DNA of 64,000 nucleotides from the NCBI GenBank assembly GCA_029379385.1, contig CM055618.1, positions 382,134-446,133 of the forward strand, in the 5' to 3' direction. Below, in pieces: positions 23,864-36,249 of this stretch. Position numbers and translations under genes: made by a program. Position 1 is the stretch's first letter, and every line of letters begins with the position of its first letter. The DNA is from Quillaja saponaria. Its lineage: Eukaryota > Streptophyta > Magnoliopsida > Fabales > Quillajaceae. The notes under the pieces are model-generated. The model saw nothing but the letters and a program-made list of their open reading frames with translations. It ran no database searches and had not been told where the DNA came from.

Positions 23864-25132
23864 ATGAATTCTTCACACTCTGTGCCTGATCAATCCCAAA
23901 CCCTCTTAGATTCCGCCCGTCCCTTCCTTCGCGGTGAACTTGAATCCATTGACAACAACTTACCTTCGTTGGTGGCTGTCCTGCGTTCTGTTGGTGCCGG
24001 CGAATGCTGGCATAAGCACGGTAGTTTTCTTGATCACCTTGTCGACATTTATCGAATTCTCAAGCTCTGGAAAGTACCTGATTCTGTCTGTCTTTGTGGC
24101 CTTTTTCACTCTGCTTACTCAAATTCTTATGTTAACCTGGCTATATTTGATCCATCAACTGGTCGTGAGGTGGTCCGAGGCCATGTGGGTGTGGCTGCAG
24201 AGCGATTGATTCACTTATTTTGCATTGTTCCCCGGCAGTCAATCATTCATGATGATCTTTTATTCCAATACTCTGATCCGGAACTCGAAGAACATCTTAA
24301 GCATTCGGAGATGTCGTTGAGGAATGCTAAGGAGAAAGGGTTATTTAATGAAGAACAAGGTTGGAGGAAGAAATTGCAGGCTATTCTTCCTGCTGATGGC
24401 ATCAAAGTTAAGCATATCAAAACAGGGGAAGATGTCATTGTTTCGAGGAGGGTTGTGGCTACTTTTGTTTTAATGACCATGGCAGATTTTAGTGACCAAT
24501 TGTTTGGTTTTCAGGATAATCTGTTTGATAATTTCAATGGTAAACTTGAATTTTCTGGTAATAATTATGCTGCTCTTTGGCCAGGAGATGGTAAGCCAGG
24601 GCTGTGGATGAATTCGATATCGAGAATGGGGGCATTGTACAGCTTGATTGTGAGGGAAGAAGAAATTTTTATGGAAGAGAAGAAAAGGGTTGGTTCTGGT
24701 GGAGTTCAAAATGATAGAGATGAAGATATTGAGCTTGTGATACCACCAGTTTTTCAGAATTGCACAAGGGTTTTGGATGCAGGGGATCAAATACTTGCTA
24801 GAGACTTGTATTGGGAAGGTGTTTGTGATATGTCTAAGAGAGGGTTGGACAAGGTTGAGGAATTGTTGGTGAGGTGTATTGAGAAAAACCCATTTGTTGG
24901 GGAGCCACATGTGGTTTTAAGTCAAGTTTATTTGACTAAAGGGAGGTTTGAAGAGGCTGAGAAAGAAGCAGAAAGAGGATTAACTCTTCTGTTGGAGTGG
25001 GGTAATCCATGGGATAAGAGGACATCATGGGAAGGCTGGATTGCTTGGGTCAGGGTGTTGCTGATGAAGGCAAAGGAGAAGTCTTGGCCTCAGAGTTCTT
25101 GGGGCATTCTCAATTTGGGTCTTGTAAGGTAA
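23864..25132 (+). CDS. DUF6817/TPR-type protein of unknown function
   Basis: The gene is one intact exon of 422 codons. The start at 23864 is chosen because the decayed paralogue has its ATG at the matching place (40216) and because longer in-frame extension runs into the TC repeat. Residues about 40-125 (ECWHKHGSFLDHLVDIYRIL, GLFHSAYSN, HVGVAAERLIHLFC) look like the plant DUF6817 domain; the spaced His residues (50, 52, 58, 82) recall an HD-type metal fold, which is my inference. Residues about 335-400 form a TPR-like helical pair (VEELLVRCIEKNP, AEKEAERGLTLLLEWG). No signal peptide or membrane segment is evident. The molecular function is unknown to me. Base composition is clearly more GC-rich than the flanks. 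Confidence 0.85.
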   Translation: MNSSHSVPDQSQTLLDSARPFLRGELESIDNNLPSLVAVLRSVGAGECWHKHGSFLDHLVDIYRILKLWKVPDSVCLCGLFHSAYSNSYVNLAIFDPSTGREVVRGHVGVAAERLIHLFCIVPRQSIIHDDLLFQYSDPELEEHLKHSEMSLRNAKEKGLFNEEQGWRKKLQAILPADGIKVKHIKTGEDVIVSRRVVATFVLMTMADFSDQLFGFQDNLFDNFNGKLEFSGNNYAALWPGDGKPGLWMNSISRMGALYSLIVREEEIFMEEKKRVGSGGVQNDRDEDIELVIPPVFQNCTRVLDAGDQILARDLYWEGVCDMSKRGLDKVEELLVRCIEKNPFVGEPHVVLSQVYLTKGRFEEAEKEAERGLTLLLEWGNPWDKRTSWEGWIAWVRVLLMKAKEKSWPQSSWGILNLGLVR

Positions 25133-25442
25133 ATGGGGTTTCACTATTTCATGCAATTACATTATCAGCCCTTATTGAAACAAATGTTTTCAGCTTAGAC
25201 TTTCACTTTGAATAATTTATTTATGACCAACATCCTTTATTTAATCTTTTTTTTTTCTCTGTCATATATATCATTATAATCATGAGACATTAACAAGTTT
25301 ATAAATTAACAAAGATGAACAATAAGAGGAAAAAAAAAACTGCACTCACAACCACACTATCCCCTATTATCATTCATATTGAAGTTAGGAGATAACTTTT
25401 GAGTTTAGGGGCAATACTCTGCAAAATTTGTAAGTTGTTTTT

Positions 25443-27752
25443 ATCAATTAAGCTAATAATTAATTGGCTTAATTCATACGATATTACTCGACAACACATT
25501 ATCACCCCCTACTGGGCATTTACGCCCCCACATAACAAATTGATCTCCTTACACAATCCATCCCACTAGGGCTAAGCACTCAATTTTTTTTTAAAAATTA
25601 TCAGAATCAGAATTTCTCATGATTTTAAATTCAAAATATCCTAGGTACACCTGAATTTTAAATTTCAAAATAAAAATCATTGCTCAGAAAAATCTCATTT
25701 TGTTGGCCCTTATCAAGCACAAACAATTTCAAACAAGCATGATTCAATTAACTCACTAAAATATTGCACTAGCACATTTATTTAAATACACATACAATTG
25801 AACATAATAATCTAGCCCTTAAAGGCAACAATTAACCACTCACTTATAACTGATTCTATTCGTCGCTCACACTTGCATCCATGCGTCTCATCAGGTCCAC
25901 CTTAGAATCCGGAATTGAGATTCATATTCCCAAATAATACTTAGTTCATAAACATTATTATTATAATCTTTTAATTATGAAGCTTATATCTCGAATTGTG
26001 TAGGTTTCTTTATGAAAGTTTTCCATTAAGTTATTACATGTCAATTAATATGAATTGAACTTTATGTGATGGGGTTAATAATGAAGATACATTTTAAATG
26101 TCTTGACAATACATGGGGTAGAAGAAACCATTAGAAATGATAGAAATCACTTAGTGAGTTAGAGATGTTGAAACTATCCAAACTTGGGGCTTGGATTAGT
26201 GTCCACTTTAATGGTCATATCTTTCTCTAGAAAATTATGAATCCATTTTTCGTAAAATTTATTAAATACTAGACATATGTATCTTTTTAATGGTATATCA
26301 TTTGTAATTTTTAGATTTGTATATCAATACAGTTTATTCTTTGAAGTTGCATCAAATTCTACAAAACGTAGAATTTTGATAACTCTGACCTTACCTTAGT
26401 TAATTAAACATAACTTTTTCTAAGAAAAACGAAATCCAATTTTGTTTGTCGGGTTTATTAATAGACAATTATATCTATCTTTATTATTTGGAAATTTTTT
26501 CTAAAATTAGTCTTGAATCCACTCAATTCCTTACATGAACCAAAAATAGGGCACTAAAATCCCACATGACCTAACTGGAGTCTGACAGCTCTAACTCAAA
26601 ACATACTTGAAACCAAGCTACGAAATTTTGTAGACAACATCCTAAGATCCTAAGCTACATTTCTCTTTTGAACCCTTAATTTAATTCAGCTCCAAAAGCA
26701 CCTAAAACCCAAGATTTCTTTCATCCATGAATAAGTATATATATATATATACTCACTATGAGACTTACATAAGTCTATCAAGTTACATCTTATTCATATT
26801 CCACATTTGTTTTAAGGTTAACCTAATCTTTAAAAAGCTACTACTCCTTTATATCATTTTGTTTTACCAATAACTCACAGCCAGCAAAGTTAACCAAGCT
26901 GAAATTTACAAGATGGATGAAGGCAAACTGAGCTACAAGGAAGGAAAAAGAGCTAATTGCTCTGGAAGGAGGTAGCTTAGCTGAAGGTGAAGAGTAACTA
27001 GAAATTTTTAAGCAACCAAAACAGGGGAAATATTGGTTGCCTAAGCACGAACGAAACAATAACACTTTGTGGCTTCCTTATTCCCTTACTAGCTTGATAC
27101 AAGAAAGGAAACAAAACAAAATCAATAAGAGGAAGACTCAACTTCCTCGGCCAATAGGAATTTCATGGACCAAACACCACAAACGAAGGCTTCAGGGACC
27201 AAGATTGCTGCTCCAATTAGGTTCCATGGCACTAAGGAGAAGAAAGGAGCTAAACTAGGGAAGATCAAGCACCCACAAAAACGAAAACAGCAACATATTC
27301 TTGGCTGAAATGGGGAAAGCACCAGAAATTTCTAGGACAAGGAGTAAAGGTTGGTGGATGAAGAATTTTAGAGGAAATTTGACCAACTAAGAGGAAATAA
27401 GAAAGAAAAAAAAAATGGAATAGAATATAAGGTAAAAATAAATTAACTCTTGGTCAAAGTCATGTAAATTTAACATTGATTATATTATTTCACTTATCAA
27501 GAAAATTTAAATCAAATAAAATCAAGTTCCAAGTTACTCAAATTTTAAGTAATGGTACACACCTATATAATTTATTTATAATCAAGAGTTATTTCAATTT
27601 TTGTTCTAATTCATATTTTAATATTAGGTTATAATATGCCAATTACACTGTTACTTATTTAATTGGTTTACATATTTATTATTTTATATCAAAAATTTAC
27701 ACATTGTGTCTAAAAATTTGATTTTTCGGTATCGGGTTATGAGGGTTATAAC
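25443..27752 (-). repeat. Long LTR-like repeat, copy 3 (minus orientation)
   Basis: This is collinear with copy 2 from CACCCCCTACTGGGCATTTA (25502) to the right edge ATGAGGGTTATAACA (27752). It abuts the end of segmental-duplication copy A. There is no recognisable coding sequence; open frames at 26841-27322 on both strands do not resemble known proteins. Without a convincing target duplication I cannot say whether it is a solo LTR or part of an element. Confidence 0.5.
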
Positions 27753-28415
27753 AAATACAATACATATTTACCAATGAAATGCAACAAATGAGGTAACAAG
27801 ATTCTTACTATATATATCAGTTTTCCATAATCTATGAATAAAAGCTAGATGCCTATGATTCTTTTACTAAACGACATCATGACATTTTGTTTCCAAAGAA
27901 GATTAAAACTAGGAAAGTAAATTACTTTGATGGCTAAATTTCACAAGGATGACCATCCCTCAATTTTAATTTAGCTAATAACTTAATTAGATGAAGAAAC
28001 TTATTTGTTATAGCTCTTTAGTCTGATGCCCAATTTTTAATTGCAACTATCACTATTAAAGCTTAGCTCCTTGTCTAACAATACCAAAAGTGAATTTAAG
28101 TTATAGGAACATCTATCAACCCAAGTCAGAGCAACCTCATACTTCCAAATTATAATCACAAATATGATTGCAGTAATCTACTTTCTTCTTGGAAGCATTC
28201 TTAACATAGTTGCACAAGTAAAATCACAAGTGGAAAACTAAATGCACAGAAAACAAGGCTAAGAATTTAGAACATTACACTCAGCTCCGATAGTGTCTTT
28301 CTCTTAACTGTAATATGCTAGCCTAATACTTCATACAAGGGAGGACAAAAGAAAAATAAGTGTGTGGCTCCGAAAAGCTTGCTCAATTGTTTTAATATTT
28401 TTTTTATTTTCATTT
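27753..28415. other. Intergenic stretch without recognisable features
   Basis: I see no coding, RNA or transposon-terminal signature here. This is the only sizeable non-transposon DNA between the two duplicated gene copies. Confidence 0.45.
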
Positions 28416-28419
28416 TGGA

Positions 28420-28520
28420 CCGTAATAAAATATACGGGACCTATAATAATTATTGTTGTTTACGGTGGGTTTATCCACTACGGACCAAAGACTATAGCGG
28501 ATAAATGAATTTCTTGTAGT
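28420..28520 (-). mobile_element. CACTA-type transposon end (fragment)
   Basis: Read on the minus strand, the sequence starts ACTACAAGAAATTC (28520-28507), the conserved inner part of plant CACTA (En/Spm) terminal repeats. It continues with subterminal GGATAAA/CCGTAGTGG motifs. The outer C of CACTA would fall at the junction with the hAT element. The other end was not found. Confidence 0.6.
28513..28520 (+). repeat. hAT target-site duplication, left copy
   Basis: CTTGTAGT directly precedes the element and recurs exactly at 33950-33957 after it. Eight bases is the hAT target size. Confidence 0.9.
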
Positions 28521-31500
28521 TAGGGCTAAGCATACCGGCGGTTCGGTTCAGTTGTGGGCCTAGGCCTAACAGAACTGCCCAGGTCGGTTGGCTAAAAGGT
28601 GCATCCAAAAATTTCAAGGCACGTTGGGCTTTTAACAATCCGTTATTTTTTCCAGTTATACGGTTAAGGGTTAGTTAGTTTAGGCTTTTTGATGAGCTTT
28701 TAAAAAACTTCATCCCATTTAATATGTTCAGCATATAATTTCAAATTAAATTTAAAAATAAAAATAAAAAACACATATAATCATTCTCAGTAAAATCATA
28801 GCCCAAATTGTAGGAAAAAAAAATACCAAATTGAATAAATAAAGCCTAAACAACAAAAATTAAAGAAACAAAGCCTACATTTAATAAAACTCAATCAGAA
28901 TTCAGTAATGAGTTCTTTGAACTCAACAATTCCTACATACAGCTACTTAATAGACAATTCTCCACCTAAATTTAAAAAAAAAAAATGAATAAGATCCTGC
29001 ATAGTGCATACACTAGCACTATCCATATGAAAAAAAAAAAAATAAAAAAAAATTGAACTAGCATCCTGCATTAAGTTCCAGTGTCTACACACTGACACAA
29101 ATTTAGTAATTATTTCTCTGAACTCAACATTGCCTGCAAATCTACAGCACAGCCATTAAGTTCCACACACCCAAAGTAACATTTTAATCAAATTTTGAAT
29201 CTAATCAAATGCAAATCTATAATAAGTACTTAAAAACAGTAAACATGTTTCAAGTTTTCAGCACTTAAAATCATGAGACTAAAACTAAATGCAGCAAAAG
29301 GCACAAAAAAGAAGCAGTAGAAATAATGTCTTCTAGCCTGTAAGTGAGCAAAACAAAATGCAGCACCAACAAGTATGCAACCAGCCAACTAGCCAAGTTC
29401 TAAAAATCAGGCATGCAATCAAATAAAAAGAGTTTAAATACAAATTATATGAATGTTCTAATGAAAATTTGAACACAGTTAAACCAAGTTCACATCTCCA
29501 TCATTGTTCCACTGAAAATCTAAAATTAAAACAAAAATAAATATTTATTTAGGTATAACTGAAAAATATAAGATTGAAAGGAAACATTATTAAATAGCTT
29601 GAAAAATACTTGATTCTATCTTTTCAAGATGTTTAATTGATTCTTCCATAAGTACAAGCATAATAATGCAACGAAGCCAATTTTGTAGATTTTGTAGAAA
29701 TAGAAGTGTCTCCACTGTCTTTGGAGACAACAAACTTCTATAAGGGTACAGTAGTGATTGAAACAACAAATGGATCCTTTGCTAACTTTCCCAAGGCCTT
29801 GTACTTACTAGAGTTCACTTTCTAGCAATTTAGAATGGTAAAATTATCAAACATTGCTTCTTAAGATTCTATTAAATACTTGTCAATATTAGATTTTCCT
29901 TCCATAGACTTTTCTTGGCTCAATTCTCTTATAAAATTCTTTGCAAAGTTTGAAGACTCATTTTCAGTGGAATCTTTACCCAAAACAGTGGCTGTTTATA
30001 TAGATTTACCTCCTTCAAATACTTTATCATTGGGACTTAGTTCAAAAATACGATAAGAATCATATAACTAAACAAATGTCCCTTTCACCCTACCTGCTTA
30101 CTCTTCAGCCATCACTTTTCCAAATAGGCTTTAAAAACTCCATTTAACAAATTTCAATTTATATCTAGGGTTTAGAACCACTCCAATAAAGTAAACATGA
30201 TTAATTTTGTCCAAATCCCCCTAATATTTTTCATGCTTCACCTTCATTTTCAATGCCATACTTTTCAAAGATGTTTGACCTCTAGTTAAGCACTAATTAT
30301 TAAGGTTACTAAAGATGGTATGATATTCATAAAAATAACTATGAGATGTGACATACAAAGAACCAGAAATCTTGTTAGTCAAATCATAGAATATTTTTAG
30401 AAACTTCACCAAAGCCTTAGATATTTCTTAATCTACATTATTAGGAAGATGGCCATCATTGACACCAAATTTGATAAATGCCTTAAATTCTAAATCAAAA
30501 GTTGCATCTTGCTATTCTGATCTACTAAAAGGTTTTAGCAACTTAAAGCTGACTCTAACATAGAATAGGTAGAAGTCCATCTAGTTAGACCATCTAATGT
30601 TGGTAAAGCTTTAGTGGTCAATTTGCCCTCCTCTACACATTTTTTAAACTTATGTAACCTAGAAGGAGAAGCTTTCGCAAACTTCATAGCTATTTTGATT
30701 ATTGTTAAAGATATGTCGATATCTTTAAGTCCATCTTCCACAATCAGATTTAGAAATAAGCACAACACTAACACCTAATATGCATTAGTTTACCTTGCAG
30801 GTCACTTCCATTCCAATCATTCACTTTTCTTTGTAAATACTCTACTCTTACATCATTTGCAGATGCATTATCCATTGTCACATATGTTACTTTATCCACC
30901 CCCCACTCTAACAAACAACTTTCAATGGTTTTCCTTATTATCTCACCTCTATGGTCATTAACTTAGACAAAAATTAATGATCCTCTTATGCACTTTCCAA
31001 TTATCATTAATACCAACAATCAGTGTTAAGAGACACCCTAGGTTTGTTAGACTTAAACCACCTCTTCAACTTTTATTTTTCTATAAAATACTGTTCAAGG
31101 ATATCCCTTGCAATTGTCCACCTAGAAGGTAAAACCATTCCCGGAAAAATAGTATTTACAAATAACTTAAATTTCTCTCCCTCATCATGCTTGAATGGCA
31201 GCTCATCAATTATTATCTATTTAACCAATGCATCCCTACTTGCCTTTTCATTAAATTTCTCACTAGCAGCAGTCACTCCATCCTTTGCATTTTCCCTATC
31301 ATTTTCTAAATCATCCTTTTTGATAGGTTGAAAACCAAGAACTATTTGACCAATATCCCAGTCTGGAGCAAATGATTAGGGAAATTCCTGTATTGATTCT
31401 TTAAGTGATGGATTAAGTTACTTGTTCCATTATTTTTTGTATGACTAGCATATGAGTCCCCACAATAATTACAACCAGACCTAAGATTTACACAACAATC

Positions 31501-33949
31501 CTTTCTACATGAGAAAAATATGCCCACACCCAACAAGTTTTGGCTTGATTCCTTACCTTGCCTTCCACATGTGCATTTTTAGGTCTACTGTTGCTAGAAT
31601 CTTTTGAATTCCTTTTCGTCTTCTTAACAATACCATCACAAGGAGTTTCAGTAGCTTTTTCTTTTTCAGTTTCTTCATCAATGATCACCACCTCCTCAAC
31701 TTGAGAAACATTAAAATCAATGGTATCCAACTACTAAGGAAGTAAATAAAAATGAATTATAACAATAACACCATGTATATAAGACAAAATAATACAATTT
31801 AAATAAAAATAAATTAACATAAGGCAAAAATAAAATAAAGAAGGCTCAATATTAATTAATAAAGCTCACAATACATTAAAACCTCAAGAGGTCAATATAT
31901 ATAAGTCAACACGCAACAATATCATAACATAAGTTACATATTACTTAAAGTCTTAACCAACATAACTTAAAATTAAATTAAAACAGTCTACATATTCCTC
32001 CACTAATGCTTTATCTCATTTCCATAAATTGGATAACAAGTCCTTAGGAAAGTGTACACATTGAGGTTCCATGTGTTTTAGGGTTAAGAACATAACTGGC
32101 ACCACATAAATTACTTCATATGTGTGTGTATCTCCAAGAATTTCCCCTTTGTTTAGTAAAATATCTTATCACCCATTATCCCTTTTTACATTCCCTTTTT
32201 CTTGAAAAACCCTATCCATTTGTTCCTCTTGTATTATCCATTTGCACAAACAAAAGATTTAATTTATTGACTTTCTAATACTAAAACAAAAGTGATAGAT
32301 GAATCAAGGTTTAATTTGACTTACTATTATATAAGAAGTATATAAAATCCAGAAGTTTAACATTGCTTGCATAAGAAAATTATTAGAGTAATTTCTAGTA
32401 TTTATGTTTTACAAATCAATACAGAAAACATATGAAATAAAACATTGAAAGCAAACTAGACCCACGGTAAAAGCAACCTAAACTAAACATAAGCTAGAAA
32501 AATCAGGTCTAATAGGTTCACACATCAAGTATCACCTGTACCAGTACATAAACATTGAAAGGAGAATCATAAATACAAGATTCAAGCAAGAAGTTTTCCC
32601 ATATTTGTGGGATCTTCACAAAAAGAAAAATTACATGCTTAATAAACCAAGTATCACCTGTACCAGTACATAAAAATTGCATGCTTGTAACATATTATTT
32701 GGATCATTCAGACATTAGGAAATTTTAAACATACAGAACCTTTTAAATTGAGATGAACTATAAAATGGAAAAAAGAAAAGGCTAGAAGAAAAGGGAAAAT
32801 GTAGAAAACCTACTTCAATATGCACTAATTGCATATTGAACTTAGAAAGAAAACTTTGCATATTTATACTATTCCAAGTAGGCAAACCTAGTTATGAACC
32901 TTCAATAAACCATATTTTAGAGTACAATGAACATTGTAAAACCTAAAAAAAAATGTCCACAAAATATAATAAAATAAAAAATCTATAGATAGATGACAAC
33001 AAATGCAAGTAACTGAAGTCGCCATAGATACTTCGGACTAGTTACAGGGAAAAGTAGAAATGAAACATAACTGCTTTAAATTAGTTCCCTAAGACAATAG
33101 TTCACACACACACAGAAGAAAAGGAACAAAAACTTCAAATTCAATCATCGACACCAAAATCCTGACGAACCCGTCATCCAAAATAAACACCGACCTAAGC
33201 AGGGAGAAACCATAAAGAAATCAATTTGAGAAGAGGATCAATTTGAGAATAGGCTTCACTTTCCAAAAAACAATAAAAAGAAAAAGAAATAACAAAAGTT
33301 TAAACATAAATAGGCCTTGATTCAAAACTAAGTAGACAAAAACTAAAATAAGGACAAATCAACAAAGAACCCAGAAAAATGGAAACAAGAAAACAAAAAG
33401 AAAATAGAATAGAAAGCTTAGCTTAAGAGATAGAGTAATAGAGACTTACATCATATCAGAACTTGAGCTTTCTGGTTCTGGGTCGAATGGAAGCAAGTAA
33501 AAGCACCAATAAATTAGTTGTTGGTCAAAGGGAAGCTTTCTGGTTTTGGGTCAAAATTAGATGGTCGAGTAATATTTTGATGTGAGCCTAAGCAATGAGT
33601 TGCAAGAGGGAGGCAGAAAGAACTCAAGAAAAGTTAAGAAAGATAAGGAGGATAGGGTTTCATGTGTCTGAAAACTTGAAAAATGAAAAATGATTGTGAG
33701 GGAAAAATATATTTGGTACAGATATTTTGTTTTGTATAAAACATTAAAATTAAAAAAGAAAATATGTAAGAACTTACTTGCACATTTTGTCCTGAAAAAT
33801 GTGAGACCCGCAAAACCTAACTGAATTGACTCACATATTACATTGCCAACCATTTCTCAAAGCTGTAACTTTGACCTATTCGGTTACGGCCCGTTACAGT
33901 ATACCCAATTGCAACTTCTCATTTTTTTCGGCCCATATGCTCAGCCCGT
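28521..33949 (-). mobile_element. hAT (Ac-like) DNA transposon, 5.4 kb, full length by its ends
   Basis: The left end reads TAGGGCTAAGCATA and the reverse complement of the right end reads ACGGGCTGAGCATA, a short imperfect inverted repeat flanked by exact 8-bp duplications. Subterminal CGGTTCGG-type motifs are present on the left and CGGTTACGG on the right. The interior holds a broken transposase gene on the minus strand (29610-31730). The remainder (28600-29600 and 31740-33780) is AT-rich with no other gene visible. Confidence 0.9.
29610..31730 (-). pseudogene. hAT transposase (BED zinc finger type), broken
   Basis: In order on the minus strand: an acidic/Lys-rich N-terminus (31730-31560); a BED finger CNYCGDSYASH...LIHHLKNQ (about 31475-31395); the catalytic-core start with DELPF, PSRWTIARDI and RVSLNTD (about 31215-31025); YVTMDNASAND (about 30880); LNLIVEDGLK (about 30750) with PSRLHKFKKCVEE and TRWTSTYSMLE; a VLNPRYKL-like block (about 30190); and a degraded dimerisation region ending near 29610. 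The zinc ligands and a core Asp are visible, but more than ten stops and frameshifts make it inactive. Confidence 0.85.
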
Positions 33950-33957
33950 CTTGTAGT
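33950..33957 (+). repeat. hAT target-site duplication, right copy
   Basis: CTTGTAGT, identical to 28513-28520. Confidence 0.9.
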
Positions 33958-34060
33958 ATTCTTGGAACCTATATAAATATAAGTTTTCCCTTTGGTTTTA
34001 AACTCATCTTATCATCTATAAAAATTCAGGTTTTATATCATTTATTATTGAAGTCTAATG
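33958..34060 (+). repeat. Fragment of a Ty3/gypsy LTR
   Basis: GGAACCTATATAAATA and the following block match the LTR at about 55989-56060. It ends where the copia LTR starts. It probably belongs to the same gypsy copy whose LTR end and gag resume near 36250. Confidence 0.5.
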
Positions 34061-35628
34061 TGTTAGAATTTTGGTTCCCTTGACATATTATTTTATGTAC
34101 AGTCTTATTCATATTATTATTAATAAAATTAATATTCATTTAATTGAGTAAGTGACAAAACAATATCATGTATAAAAGTTATTAGTTAACCATCATGAGC
34201 CCAAAGAATTAAAGTTATGGAAATAGATCATGATATTAAGATATATTTCCTTTAAGTTTAATTATTAAATGTTCCTAATCATAAGATCACTAAGTAGGGC
34301 ATTAATAGATCTGGATAGATTAATGCATATCTAGTTGGCTCAAAAAATTAAGGGTGACTAATCTCATAGTCAAATGTATATATGAGACACTAGACAGGTG
34401 TATATACTATGGTGCTCATTAAAAAATGGATTCATTCAACTGAGTCAATTGCAAACACTATATAGAGTTTCTCTACATGTCAATAGATAGTTCTCTTAGT
34501 TCTCATGTTAAAGTTGAAGCTAATTTTGATTCTATTAATGAATCACTTAAGAAATAGTAATTAGATATAATCACTTGCATATATATGGAGGTATGTGAAT
34601 GTGCAATAAATGATTTATCACTCATAGTAAAAAAAAGATAATATATGTGGTCTATAAAAGATTTAACTTAAAGTCTATGGTTTTAGCAGGGTTTATTTAG
34701 AAAAAGAGTTTTGAATTTCCCCAATGAAGTTATAATTTTAAGATCTAGACACATATGATTAAATTTAGGGTTTGACATTATTTTCATACCCAAATAGATC
34801 TAATTAGGATATTGCATGATAGAAAAATTGAATTTCACAGTAAATATTAACAGAAAGGTTCACAATCATATTCATACTATTATGAGCAGTCATCATGTGC
34901 TGCTAGGCACTAATATTGACCTGCAAAAAACCCTGATAATTAATTAAAGGGTGAATTAAAAAGAGTTTTAATTTAAATAATTAAAATGAGTTCTAATTTA
35001 ATTGGACGAGGTCCAATAGTAAATATGTAAAAGTTACATACTTACTGTCACCATTTGTTTGAATCGAAGAGGTCACACAATTGGACGATATTCAATTAAG
35101 AAAATTTTGGGGCAGTCATGAAATTATTAGAGCTTGTTAGGCATTAAGTTTAATTATGATTAAATCCTAATATTAGCAAAATCTCTAATGTGTTAGAATT
35201 TCCAATACATAGAGAGGTGGGTAGTTTTATAAATATAAGACTTAACAAACTAGTAAACAATAAGAATAGAATAATTGTATATACAATACAGAGACTCAAT
35301 AACTTGTGCTAGAGATGAGACACTTACCTCCAAGCATTGAGATTCTTATTTGAATTCGTTCCTGTAAATACATTTAGAGATGAGACACTTGTGACATTGA
35401 TGTGCTCTCGATGAATCAGCAAGGAGAGAAAGCCAAATCAAGAATACGACGAAAGAATTAAAAGTCTCGAAGGTACACAATTCTATATCTAATGTGTTTA
35501 ATTATTAAAATAGTTTTAGAATCTTTCGTATAAATCATAAGGTGATTTAGGTTTAAAGGAATCAAAAAATTTAAATTTTGTTATGCATTTGATTACCATA
35601 TTTTATGCCGACTTCTTACAGTGGTATC
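34061..35628 (+). repeat. Ty1/copia LTR (second copy of the 11937 family)
   Basis: It begins TGTTAGAATT and ends CTTCTTACA. It is directly followed by GTGGTATCACAACAG, a degenerate tRNA-iMet primer-binding site, which fixes the 3' end and marks it as a 5' LTR or its remnant. The order of conserved blocks matches 11937-13400. No copia coding sequence follows; 35640-36240 is non-coding to my eye. Confidence 0.7.
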
Positions 35629-36249
35629 ACAACAGTCCTTATAATTTATGATAGATTCGATAATTTATTGTTTTAGGTTTTGGGCATTTGATGTCCTCTT
35701 ATTATTGATGTCCTTAAGATGTTTCCTTAATTTGTTTTTGATATTATTACTTTACTTTTTATTTAATTAAAGAAATTATTTTAAAATAAAATAATAATTT
35801 TATTTTTAATGCGTTTCAAATTAGTAAAATTTATTCATGTAAATAAGAGTTACTTTGATTTTACTGACAATAGGATTACTGGAATCCAAATTTAAGTAAA
35901 ATAATACTTCTTTTATTTCAATGAAACTAATTGAACACCCCATAATTAATATTAAAATTTAGAGTTTTAGTTTTAGTTCAATAATAATTTATTTAATGTG
36001 ATTAAAATATGTTTATTTAAAGTTTTAATTCAAATAAAGCATGTCCAGAACATTATTATTTGAATTTTAAATAAAAAAATTAAAAGGGATTGAATGCGAT
36101 GCAATTAGGTCTTTTAAAATTTATAATTAAATTAAATTAGTTTCAAGATAAAGAATAATTTGATTCTATATGAATTTCTTGAAAAGTTGACTTTGATTCA
36201 ATATTAATTTTTTGAAAGGTTAAGTTAGAATCAAACTTGATTTACTTGA

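Larger units (their letters stand above)
18815..25443 (+). repeat. Segmental duplication, copy A (interrupted by repeat copy 2)
   Basis: The left flank (18815-19057) matches 39640-39867, with the shared run ACAAAATTTGTAATTCAGAT-like and GGTCGTATAAGGTAATT. A second shared block (22869-22966 vs 39870-39955) and the promoter, gene and 3' flank (about 23610-25443 vs 40060-41790) follow. Copy A carries about 3.8 kb of extra DNA between 19058 and 22868. The homology stops at about 25443, where repeat copy 3 starts. Confidence 0.8.

Noticed and set aside
24247..24910. Long open frames on the minus strand inside the DUF6817-type gene
   Set aside because: They are antisense shadows of a clearly coding plus-strand exon and resemble no protein.
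31023..31331. 102-codon plus-strand frame
   Set aside because: Its complement reads as the core of the hAT transposase (DELPF, PSRWTIARDI), so the plus frame is a shadow.
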